From positions 2,241,140 to 2,305,139 of the forward strand of contig CP070763.1 in assembly GCA_020349025.1 (NCBI GenBank): DNA of 64,000 bases. The letters run 5' to 3'. Below, in pieces: positions 18,596 through 26,322 of the stretch. The notes below the pieces were generated by a model, which was given only the letters and a program-made list of their open reading frames with translations, was not told where the DNA came from and searched no databases. How positions within the stretch are numbered: the first letter of the stretch is position 1; every line of letters begins with the position of its first letter. Both the position numbers and the translations under genes were made by a program. The stretch comes from Candidatus Latescibacterota bacterium. GTDB lineage: Bacteria > Krumholzibacteriota > Krumholzibacteriia > G020349025.

Positions 18596-19627
18596 CTACC
18601 CGCGCAGCAGCTCGTTCACCTTGGCGGTCAGCGCGAAGGCGTCGGCGACGTAGAGGACGTCCGCTTTGCTCTGCGCCCAGCCGCAGTTCGGGTCGGTGTT
18701 GATCGCGCGTCGTTCATGAATGAAACGCCAGCCGACGACGTGCGGCTCTTCGCCGTGGCAACAGGTCGCAAGTCCCTTGGCGTGCCGTGGTGTGGAGCCC
18801 GTCTGGCCGACCTGGTTCAGATGGCTCATGAAAGAGAGCACGTCCTCCCCCTCGGCGCTCTGCTCGACCATCGATTTGCTGCCGCCGAGCGATGCTTGCG
18901 CCGAATCGAGGAAGCCGAGGATCAGCTCCTCGGCGTCCTTCACGTGCGTTTGGCCATCCGCCTGCTTCTTCGTCCAACCGGCTCCCGCGACGAAAAGAAG
19001 ATCGGCGTCGGGGCGGATCGTCTGCGCCTGCGACTTGGCGGCCTCGATCCCGACGACCCGGGTCCGGTCGTATGGAGTGGGCAGGTCAACCTCCACCAGC
19101 CTTGGCGTGGCGGAGCCGGCCTCGCCATTCCAGGTCTCGAAGAGACCGGGGTCGACGAGCACGAACCATGGTCGTTGCGAGCGCGTCATCGTGGCCAACA
19201 TGCGCTGCCGGTAGTACCAGCGCTGGATCTGCACGCCTTCGCCAGCAGCGCCCATGCCGACGACGTGGCTGTCGATGCGCCCTCCGACGCGAAGCGCAAC
19301 ACCCGGCAAGGTGCGCGCGAGGCGCGCGCTCGCCGGGGCGATCACGAACGTGGCGTCCGCAGCGCGCACGAGCGCTTCCGCGGCGGCTGCATCGCTGGCG
19401 TAGCGCGAGTCGGCGAATTCCTCCCCCGTGACTCCGAGCGTCTCTTCGGCGCCGCAGCCTGCGACCGCATCGGCCGCCGTTTGGATGGCGCCACCCCAGA
19501 GGGCGAGGCGCAGCGTCGAGCCGGACAGTTGCCGGCTCAGCTCCACTGCCGACGTGAGTGTCTCCAGCGCCACCTTGGAGAGGCCGCCGTCGGCCTCCGT
19601 GTGCGTCAGATAGAGAATGCGCTCCAT
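18596..19627 (-). CDS. etfA: Electron transfer flavoprotein alpha subunit-like protein (divergent)
   Basis: 343 residues. The N-terminal half is an adenine-nucleotide-like Rossmann domain (ILYLTHTEADGGLSKVALET to ATFVIAPASARLARTLPGV). The C-terminal half keeps the FAD-domain landmarks LLFVAGAGWTKK, the key NQVGQTGSTP (about 271-280) and the late INTDPNCGWAQSKADVLYVA. The usual GxSRxxVDAG sequence before QVGQTG is replaced by GGSKSMVEQSAEGEDVLSFM, and the stretch between QVGQTG and INTDP is longer and holds paired cysteines (ATCCHGEE). So FAD binding is likely but altered. It is the last gene of the four-gene operon, 34 nt after EtfB, and would pass electrons from the acyl-CoA dehydrogenase to the FAD/Fe-S protein. 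Confidence 0.8.
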   Translation of the reverse strand: MERILYLTHTEADGGLSKVALETLTSAVELSRQLSGSTLRLALWGGAIQTAADAVAGCGAEETLGVTGEEFADSRYASDAAAAEALVRAADATFVIAPASARLARTLPGVALRVGGRIDSHVVGMGAAGEGVQIQRWYYRQRMLATMTRSQRPWFVLVDPGLFETWNGEAGSATPRLVEVDLPTPYDRTRVVGIEAAKSQAQTIRPDADLLFVAGAGWTKKQADGQTHVKDAEELILGFLDSAQASLGGSKSMVEQSAEGEDVLSFMSHLNQVGQTGSTPRHAKGLATCCHGEEPHVVGWRFIHERRAINTDPNCGWAQSKADVLYVADAFALTAKVNELLRG

Positions 19628-19661
19628 GCTCGTCCAATCTCGGGCGTTGCTGCCCGCGTGC

Positions 19662-20471
19662 TCACTTCCGGATCCACTCGACGATCTCTCGCGCCATCTC
19701 GTCCACGGAGGCGTCTTCGACGACGCGTGTGTTGCGTCGTTGCTTCGGGACCTCGACCTCGAGAAACTCCACACCCTCCGCGCCGACTCGGGCCGGCTGC
19801 GCCTTCTGCAGCGCCGGCATGATGCTGCGCATGTTCTGCATCCCGAGCTGCGCGTTGTTGGGTGGTTCCGGGAGTCGGCCCGTTGCCCACGCCGCAACCA
19901 GCGGCGGTCCCGCGCATTCGGAAACCTGGTAGCGTCCAGCCTCGATGCGCTCGAGGATGCGGATCGTGCCGTTCTCCTGCGGCGTCAGCTCATCGACCGC
20001 CAAGAACTGATCGCTGATCTCGAGTCGCTCGCCCACCATCTGCATCGTCACGCCCGCATCGCGCGACGCCGAGGCGCAGCCACCGAAGAGGAGCAGTCGC
20101 GAGCGGTCGAGCCCCGGAATCGTCTTGATGCACTCCGCCAGAGCTTCCGCCGTTTCCCACGCCTCGGTGAAGCCCCCGGCGGGGCCGTCGAGCGCGACCA
20201 GCTCGAACGCGGCTTTCGGCGCGATCGTCATCATGAGCTGCTGCAGCTTCGCGCGCGGCCCGAGACTCACGAGCCACACCTTGCTGTCGGGTGTCGCGGC
20301 CGCCAGATGCGCCGCCTCGTACAGCGCATGCCCTGCCCACGGATCGAGGACCGCAGGCAGCATCATCTCGTTCTTCAGCGCCGGGCCCTCGGCCCCCTGA
20401 ATCGGCTCGAGCGTTTGCAACGGGTCGGGCACGATGCTGCCACATACGACCAGGTGGAATCCCTGGCTCAT
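19662..20471 (-). CDS. etfB: Electron transfer flavoprotein beta subunit
   Basis: 269 residues. EtfB/FixA-type layout: HLVVCGSIVPDPLQTLEPIQ, MMLPAVLDPWAGHALYEAAH (equivalent to the N-x-x-D-x-x-A-[LV]-E-x-A region), VWLVSLGPRAKLQQLMMTIA, then LLLFGGCASASRDAGVTMQM where canonical proteins have the GxQAxDxDxxQxG AMP/FAD loop, and LPEPPNNAQLGMQNMRSIM near the end. A SxRD-G-T-QM core is preserved. It forms the heterodimer with the EtfA-like protein encoded next. GGAGG precedes the ATG at 20471. Upstream spacing to the FAD/Fe-S gene is 35 nt, supporting one transcript. Confidence 0.85.
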   Translation of the reverse strand: MSQGFHLVVCGSIVPDPLQTLEPIQGAEGPALKNEMMLPAVLDPWAGHALYEAAHLAAATPDSKVWLVSLGPRAKLQQLMMTIAPKAAFELVALDGPAGGFTEAWETAEALAECIKTIPGLDRSRLLLFGGCASASRDAGVTMQMVGERLEISDQFLAVDELTPQENGTIRILERIEAGRYQVSECAGPPLVAAWATGRLPEPPNNAQLGMQNMRSIMPALQKAQPARVGAEGVEFLEVEVPKQRRNTRVVEDASVDEMAREIVEWIRK

Positions 20472-20506
20472 CCGCACACCTCCGAGGCTTGCGGTGTTCA
20501 CCGATT

Positions 20507-22363
20507 TCAGTTCTCCGCCGAGTGCAGGCCGCCTGCACCCGCTCGGAAGGCGATGTTGCCGCGCTCCGGATCTCCTTCACGCGCCTGCGTGCAGCTCCAG
20601 AGGCACGCACCGCAGTGTACGCACTTCTCACGGTCGAACTGCGGCACGCCGCAGCCGTCGCCGGGCGTGATCGCTTGCCCGGAGCAGACTCCGACACAGA
20701 GCCTCTGCTGGCAACCCTCACACAGGCTCGGGTCGAGAAAAATCACATGGTTCGCGTACCCGGGAGGGGCCTGCACCTTGCCACCCAGAAGGAGCGCATC
20801 CTGGTGTGAGACGAGGAGCTTGCCGTCGTAGCGAACGGGTGGCCAACCGGCACGCTCCATGAGCGCCTCGTGCAGCGGGGTTCCGCTCGAGGCGCACGTC
20901 TCGCGAATGCTCTCGATCTCGGCCGCCGGGATCCGACCGCGGTAGTACTCTGCCAACGTGGGAACGTGTTCGCGCGCTCTGCGAGGGCGGCCGCCCAGGT
21001 GCAGTCGACCGCGCGTCAGACCGGCCAGGCCCATGCCGAGAAGACCGCGCACGAAACCGAGCTGGAAGCCGTCGCGTGCGTGCTCGGCGACTCGCCCCTC
21101 CTTCTCCACCCAGCTCTGGCGCCGGCGCTGCACGTAGGCGGCTTCGAGGTTCTCGCGCGTGAAGGGGCGTTTCTGGGCCAGCAGCTCGAGAACACCCTCG
21201 GCCAGCAGGGTGCCCGTGGTCCACGCTTCGTCCACACCCGACCCCGTCAAGACGTTGGTGCTTCCCGAACCTTCACCGATTCTCGCGTAGCCGTCACCCA
21301 CGAGGTGCGGCTCCCCGCGCCGGCCCGACTCCTGCAGCGTCTTCGCGCCCCAGGAGCGCATCGTTCCGCCATCCAGGTGCTGCCACACGTACGGATGCTG
21401 CATCCAGTGTTGCAGGTAGCGATAGCTGGCCCGTACCGGGCTGTGCAGCCACGAGGGGAGGAAGATGCCGAGCGACGCCGTGTTGTTGGGGTAGACGTAG
21501 AGGAATCCGAAAATCTCCGGTTCGGGGTAGCCGATGGTGTGCAGAACGGTTCCGGCCGGCAGCACGCAAGCCTCCGGCAGGTCGACGACCATCTTCATCC
21601 CCACGGCCCAGTCGCGCTGCAGATTGCCTTCCGGCAACCCAAAGTGCTCGTCGAGGCGCTGGCCGACGGCGCCCACCGGTCCATCGCCGATCACGGTGAG
21701 CGCGGCGCGGATGTCCATGCCGGGCATGTAACCGGATTCCGGCTTGCCCGCCGCGTCCAGACCTTGATCCACCAGGCGCACGCCCGCCACGCCACCCTCT
21801 TCGAGGAGCGGCTCGCTCACCGGCATTCCGGGCCATACCTGCACCTGGCCGCTGCCCATGAGCTGCGCGCCGACCCAGGCGTTGAACTGGCCGAGCGAGA
21901 GAAGCAGCCCGTTCTCTTTGCGCATGAAGCCGGGAATCCACGGAAGCTCCAGCGCCTCGTCGTGAAGCGGAAGGATGCGTCGAAGCGCGCGCAAGGTGCG
22001 ATCGAGCCCGCGCAGGGTGGCGGAGCGGCGGCTCGTCCCGAGCGGATCGAGCAGGTAGACCAGCTTCTCGTGGCCCACCGGATGCGCCATCGGGATCTGT
22101 GCCGGATCGAGATCGGGAAAGCTCTCGCGGATGCCGTGCGCACGCGTGGCCACGCCGGAGACACCAAAGGAGATGTCGTCGGCGCGCTCGTAGCACACCA
22201 CCTGCAACGGCATCCCGGGCACGGCCCGGCTCTCGAACGCCGGGTCGCCGTCGGCGAGCGCCCTGGAGAGCGTGCTGAGGAAGCCGCCCGTCGCCGGACC
22301 GAAGCCGACGCAAGCGATGTCCACCGGCAACACCTGGCGCTCGACGTGCGCTGGATTCTCCAC
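20507..22363 (-). CDS. ETF-quinone-oxidoreductase-like FAD protein with C-terminal [4Fe-4S] ferredoxin domain
   Basis: 618 residues. The N-terminus has a dinucleotide-binding motif (VDIACVGFGPATGGFLSTLS) typical of FixC/ETF-QO flavoproteins, with LTVIGDGPVGAVGQRLDEHF and, further on, GDGYARIGEGSGSTNVLTGS near the FAD ribityl site. The last 75 residues are a ferredoxin: CEGCQQRLCVGVC and CVHCGACLWSC give eight cysteines, enough for two clusters. Canonical ETF-QO has one cluster. An additional helical segment (about 430-540) separates the modules. The expected role is to take electrons from the adjacent ETF and hand them to quinone. The gene is 28 nt downstream of the acyl-CoA dehydrogenase and 35 nt upstream of EtfB. 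No clear Shine-Dalgarno at the chosen start. Confidence 0.82.
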   Translation of the reverse strand: MENPAHVERQVLPVDIACVGFGPATGGFLSTLSRALADGDPAFESRAVPGMPLQVVCYERADDISFGVSGVATRAHGIRESFPDLDPAQIPMAHPVGHEKLVYLLDPLGTSRRSATLRGLDRTLRALRRILPLHDEALELPWIPGFMRKENGLLLSLGQFNAWVGAQLMGSGQVQVWPGMPVSEPLLEEGGVAGVRLVDQGLDAAGKPESGYMPGMDIRAALTVIGDGPVGAVGQRLDEHFGLPEGNLQRDWAVGMKMVVDLPEACVLPAGTVLHTIGYPEPEIFGFLYVYPNNTASLGIFLPSWLHSPVRASYRYLQHWMQHPYVWQHLDGGTMRSWGAKTLQESGRRGEPHLVGDGYARIGEGSGSTNVLTGSGVDEAWTTGTLLAEGVLELLAQKRPFTRENLEAAYVQRRRQSWVEKEGRVAEHARDGFQLGFVRGLLGMGLAGLTRGRLHLGGRPRRAREHVPTLAEYYRGRIPAAEIESIRETCASSGTPLHEALMERAGWPPVRYDGKLLVSHQDALLLGGKVQAPPGYANHVIFLDPSLCEGCQQRLCVGVCSGQAITPGDGCGVPQFDREKCVHCGACLWSCTQAREGDPERGNIAFRAGAGGLHSAEN

Positions 22364-22391
22364 GATTCCACCCCGGCCCGCGAGTCCGGCT

Positions 22392-24629
22392 CTACGTCGG
22401 GTAGTCCGGAACCTCGGGGATCATCACCTGCGTCAGATCGCGTGCGGCGCGATCCTTCGCCATCCGCGCCCCCGTGAGGCAGCCATCGAGCTTGCGACGC
22501 ATGCTCGTGAACGCCTCCATCCCCGTGAAGCAGACGCATGGACCCGCTTTCTGCGGGTGCGAGCCGTCTGCCTCCACAACGTCGGTGAAGCTGCGTGCGC
22601 ACGCAGCGATTCCCGGAATGAAGCCATCGAGTGGCTCGAGCTCGTCCGCCTGGTAGCACGACGCGCCCTCCGCTTCCCAGGAGGGGTGGCGGTTGTAGCC
22701 GAAGACGAGCTCGGAGCAGAGACGCCCCACCTCACCGGCGGCACGGGCCGCCTGCACGTGGCAGAGATCCGTGAAGAAGCGCACGTATCCGGGCAACCCT
22801 TCCGCGAGCGCTTCGTTCTCCGGGCCCCGGCGCTCGAGCTCGAGCAGATCGAGGATCTGTTGGCGCGACGCCAGGAGCCAGCAGAGCGCGTCCGCCATCG
22901 GGAACGTCACACCCTGGCGCTTGTCGCGGTAGAGAGGTGTGCCGTCGGCATCCTCCGCCTCCGACAGATGCCGCAGCGTCCACAGCCACAGCTCCATGGC
23001 CGAGGCGACCGTGCACGCTCCGGTGCCGGGGCGCCGGCCGGCGACGCGCCGCATCTCGGCGATCCACTGGCGGAAGTGCGCCAGGAAGACCGGCTGCGTC
23101 ATCGTGATGGCGAGCTGTCGACGCTGCACCGCTTCGGGGCCCTCGTACGTGGCCTCGAGCTGCGCATCCATCCACTTCTGCCCGATGAAGCCGGGACAAT
23201 CCTCCGTGATGCCGTAGCCGCCCATCAGGCTCACGGCCTCGCGCATCATGTTGGTGCCCTGACCGGTGTTCCACAGCTTGACGGCGGGGCAGAGCACGTT
23301 GGCCACGGCGTCCTGCACCATGAACTGCACGAGGCGGTCCGCTTCGAGCTCCTCGAAACGCTTCGCATCGCGCTTGGCCGCCGGCGTCGCTGCGAGCTCG
23401 ATGTACTCGAGCGCGGGCTTCTCGAGCTTCTTCAGCTCCTTGAGCTGTGCCCGGCCCTTGAGGCCGCGCTCCTCGAACACCTTGTCCTTGTGCTTCTCGA
23501 TCGGATCGAACTCGTCGAACAGGCGCGCTGCCGCGAAGCCGAGCGCGGCGCTCGCCTCGCCGCTGGCCCAGATGTCCACGAGCCGATGCAGGACATCCTC
23601 CTTCTGCTGCAGGCCGAGCTCGTGGAAGGCGGAGCCGGGCTCGATCGTCTTGCCGCCACGGTAGCGTCCGCGCTGGTAGCGGATGATCGGCTCCACCGCG
23701 GAGAGGAGCTTCGCCGCCGTCATCAGCCCCACCGTCACGCGCGTGCGCCGGAAGACGGCGGCGATGATCTCGGCGTGGTCGTAGTTGGGAACGAGAACGC
23801 CGTCGCGCACCTTGAAACCGCCGACGATGCGGCTGGCCGGCACCTTGAGGCTGAAGATCGGATCGTTCGTGGAGGAAAGCTGGTGCACGAGCTTGCGTGT
23901 CGGAGCACCACGATCGAAGACTCCAGGATCGTCTTCATGCAGAATGATCATGCAGGAGCCCTTGATGCGTTCGTCGTCCGAGTCGACGGCTGCGGTGACG
24001 AAGTTGGCGAAGGCCATGTTGGTGATGAAGCGGCCGCGCTTCTCCACCTGCAGGAGCGGCTCCTCGCCCTCCTTCCACTTCGCCACGCGGACGCCGCCGG
24101 AAAGCACGCGCGTGTTCACGCCGACGTAGGGCAAGGGCTCGGTGAGCGCGAAGGCGCCGCGCCAGATCGTGCGCTTCTCACCTGGCTGCGGCGGGACGCA
24201 GCGACTCATGTAGGTCTTCTGCTGCTCCGGTGTGCCACGCTCGTGGATCGGACCGAGGGCAAGATTGGTCGCCATGGCGCTCGTCGCCGAGCCGCCATCC
24301 ACCCACGACAACTCGAAGGCTGCGAGCGCCAGGGCCAGGTTCTTCGGGCCCTCGACGTAGCCGCCGAACTCCGGATCCATGCCCAGCGCAGTCAGGCCGG
24401 AAGCATCGAACTCGTTCAGGAGCGCCGCCTTCTCATCGGTCCACTCGTGCGAGTTGCGCGCTCCGTCAGCCACCATCCGCGCAACCGGTCCACGTGCAAG
24501 GGCCCGGACGGCTTGCACCGCCATCTGCAGATCGTAGCGGTCCGCGAAGCGCCACAGGATCTGTCGCACCTCGTCGCCGGGTAGAGCGCGCAGCGCCATC
24601 TTCTCTGTTTGCGTCTTTGCCGTTGTCAT
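22392..24629 (-). CDS. Large acyl-CoA dehydrogenase family protein
   Basis: 745 residues, longer than the 380-residue short-chain type and nearer the two-module forms. ACAD features in order: helical N-terminus (LLNEFDASGLTALGMDPEFG), TIWRGAFALTEPLPYVGVN (the FAD/substrate beta-barrel start, where most have xxAxTEPxxGSD), GSCMIILHEDDPGVFDRG, a helix with FRRTRVTVGLMTAAKLLSAV, and MREAVSLMGGYGITEDCPGF (the conserved GGxGxxxD segment near the active site). The last 200 residues form an extra helical domain. It oxidises an unknown acyl-CoA and is the first gene of the operon with its electron acceptors. The ATG at 24629 follows GGGAAGAGAG. Substrate cannot be assigned; the FadL-like porin nearby is suggestive only. 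Confidence 0.87.
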   Translation of the reverse strand: MTTAKTQTEKMALRALPGDEVRQILWRFADRYDLQMAVQAVRALARGPVARMVADGARNSHEWTDEKAALLNEFDASGLTALGMDPEFGGYVEGPKNLALALAAFELSWVDGGSATSAMATNLALGPIHERGTPEQQKTYMSRCVPPQPGEKRTIWRGAFALTEPLPYVGVNTRVLSGGVRVAKWKEGEEPLLQVEKRGRFITNMAFANFVTAAVDSDDERIKGSCMIILHEDDPGVFDRGAPTRKLVHQLSSTNDPIFSLKVPASRIVGGFKVRDGVLVPNYDHAEIIAAVFRRTRVTVGLMTAAKLLSAVEPIIRYQRGRYRGGKTIEPGSAFHELGLQQKEDVLHRLVDIWASGEASAALGFAAARLFDEFDPIEKHKDKVFEERGLKGRAQLKELKKLEKPALEYIELAATPAAKRDAKRFEELEADRLVQFMVQDAVANVLCPAVKLWNTGQGTNMMREAVSLMGGYGITEDCPGFIGQKWMDAQLEATYEGPEAVQRRQLAITMTQPVFLAHFRQWIAEMRRVAGRRPGTGACTVASAMELWLWTLRHLSEAEDADGTPLYRDKRQGVTFPMADALCWLLASRQQILDLLELERRGPENEALAEGLPGYVRFFTDLCHVQAARAAGEVGRLCSELVFGYNRHPSWEAEGASCYQADELEPLDGFIPGIAACARSFTDVVEADGSHPQKAGPCVCFTGMEAFTSMRRKLDGCLTGARMAKDRAARDLTQVMIPEVPDYPT

Positions 24630-24756
24630 GGACTCTCTTCCCCGCTTCATCCGCGGTCCGTCGGGTGACATCCCACGGGTCCACCTGCGCGGCCCATCTC
24701 AACAATCCAGCGCTTCTGTTGCTAGGGTCGCCGACGTCGCACTCCAAGTCACATGG

Positions 24757-24784
24757 AGAATACGGGGCGTGGTACCGGAGTCAA
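24757..24784 (-). promoter_or_regulatory. Candidate sigma70-type promoter of the ACAD-ETF operon
   Basis: On the minus strand TTGACT (24784-24779) and TATTCT (24762-24757) are 16 nt apart and about 128 nt upstream of the acyl-CoA dehydrogenase ATG. The hexamers match five and four of six positions. Confidence 0.4.
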
Positions 24785-24848
24785 ACGATCTTACAGGTCG
24801 GTTGTCTAAAGGGGGTGCCGGGGCCTCGGCTGCCTCGCCCGTCCAGCC

Positions 24849-24973
24849 GCCTGCCCGGGCCTGGGCAGGCGCTGCGGGCGCCCTGGCAACGAGGCACCCG
24901 GGCCGGACGATCCCGGCAACGAGGAGCCCGGGCCGGCGCGTCCCCGCTCGGGCCCGCTCGGGGCGCCCCCGAG
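24849..24973. repeat. GC-rich stretch with two hairpins and a 30-nt-period direct repeat
   Basis: This fills the 3' side of the 351-nt gap between serB (stop at 24981) and the ACAD gene; I see no gene in the gap. It has an 8-bp hairpin (24849-24856 with 24863-24870), two copies of a 22-nt unit starting GGCAACGAGG and ending CCCGGGCCGG (24885-24906 and 24915-24936, two mismatches), and a CTCGGGG/CCCCGAG hairpin (24957-24973) starting 7 nt after the serB stop. The last could end serB transcription although it has no T-tract. Confidence 0.5.
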
Positions 24974-24980
24974 GAGGGGA

Positions 24981-26177
24981 TCAGACGGCGTCGATCTCAG
25001 CGAGGTCGCGCTCGGTGATTCCGAGAAGGTAGAGAATGCTGTGCATGCCGCCCGAGATCGCGGCATCGGCACTCCTCTTGACTACCGGCCTGGCGTTGAA
25101 GGCGATGCCGAGGCCCGCCTGCGAGAGCATGAGAATGTCGTTGGCGCCATCCCCGATGGCGACGACCTGTTCCGGGTGCACGCGCTCCCGCTCGGCGATC
25201 TGCAGCAGGATCCTCGCTTTGGCGGCAGCGTCGATGAGCTCGCCGGTCACGCGGCCCGTGGCGCGCCCGTCGCGCATCTCCAACACGTTTCCGTAGGCGT
25301 AATCGAGGCCCGCCTGCCGCTTCATGTACTCGGTGAAGAAGTCGAAGCCGCTCGAGACCAGCGCCACCCGGTAACCGAGGCGTTTGACCACGCGCAGCAC
25401 GCGCTCGACGCCCTCGTTCAGTGACATCGACTCCGCCACCTGCTTCATCTCGTCCAGCGTCAAGCCCTGCAGGCGTTCGACGCGCTGGCGCAGCGCTTCC
25501 GGGAAACCGATCTCGCCCCGCATCGCACGCTCGGTCAGGTGAGCGATCTCTTGCCCGACGCCACGCACCCGCGCCAGCTCATTGATGATCTCCTGGGAGA
25601 TCAGGGTGCTATCCATGTCGAGCACGATCAGGCGTTTGTTGCGCCGATAGATGCTCTCCCGCTGGATTCCCACATCGATTCCGTGTGCTGCCGCGGCGCT
25701 CAGCATTTCGGCCCGGAAGCCACTCTGCGGCCGGGCGTGTGTGCCGTCGGCGATCATCTCGAGGCAGGAGAAGGGCTTTTCGGCCAGACAACGGATGGTG
25801 GCGATGTTGACGTTGCGCTGCGCCATCACGGGTGCGATCTCGGCCAGAACGTCGGTGACCGGGCGCTCGGAGATGCACGTGATCACGTAGAGAAAGCGCG
25901 CCTTGCGCGTGACCATCTCCTGCGGCGAGAAGGCGCGAGAGTTGAGCTCCAGCCCCATCTCTTTCGCCTGACGCAGGAGATCGTCGAGGACGTCGCGCTG
26001 CGACACGCGACCGGGTGCGAGGTCGACGAGAAAGGAGAGCGCAAGAATGTCCTGCAACGTCGCCTGCTCGACGTCGACGATGCGCGCCCGAGCCTGTTGC
26101 AGGATGGCAGCAAAGGCGGCCGCGATGCCGGGTCGGTCGCGACCGGAAAGCGTGATCGCCAGGTAGTCGCTGCTCAA
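24981..26177 (-). CDS. serB: Phosphoserine phosphatase SerB with two ACT-type N-terminal domains
   Basis: Last step of serine biosynthesis: dephosphorylates O-phospho-L-serine. 398 residues. Two ACT-like modules (about 5-85, starting YLAITLSGRDRPGIAAAFAA, and about 95-170, FLYVITCISERPVTDVLAEI) precede the HAD phosphatase domain: nucleophile motif IVLDMDSTLI (DxDST at 187-191), VALVSSGFDFFTEYM (motif II Ser), and VVAIGDGANDILMLSQAGLG (motif IV). Double ACT domains are known in mycobacterial and several Gram-negative SerB enzymes, where they bind serine for feedback control. The start is a TTG, set by GGGAGG 7 nt upstream; no ATG or GTG fits as well. Confidence 0.95.
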   Translation of the reverse strand: MSSDYLAITLSGRDRPGIAAAFAAILQQARARIVDVEQATLQDILALSFLVDLAPGRVSQRDVLDDLLRQAKEMGLELNSRAFSPQEMVTRKARFLYVITCISERPVTDVLAEIAPVMAQRNVNIATIRCLAEKPFSCLEMIADGTHARPQSGFRAEMLSAAAAHGIDVGIQRESIYRRNKRLIVLDMDSTLISQEIINELARVRGVGQEIAHLTERAMRGEIGFPEALRQRVERLQGLTLDEMKQVAESMSLNEGVERVLRVVKRLGYRVALVSSGFDFFTEYMKRQAGLDYAYGNVLEMRDGRATGRVTGELIDAAAKARILLQIAERERVHPEQVVAIGDGANDILMLSQAGLGIAFNARPVVKRSADAAISGGMHSILYLLGITERDLAEIDAV

Positions 26178-26322
26178 CTCTGTTCCTCCCGGGGGCGCGG
26201 TAGCCTAACAAAAAGCAGGATTGGCGTGCCCGTCCGAACGAGCGATTATTCAGCCGAGCGGTGGACGGGACGATCCCATGGGCTGGACACGGACCGCGCG
26301 GTCTCGAACCTCGGAGAGGAAA

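Noticed and set aside
22272-24584. Very long plus-strand open frame (770 codons) opposite the acyl-CoA dehydrogenase
   Set aside because: It mirrors the real gene in antisense; composition is Arg/Ala/His/Leu-rich with no domain, as expected for antisense of high-GC coding DNA.
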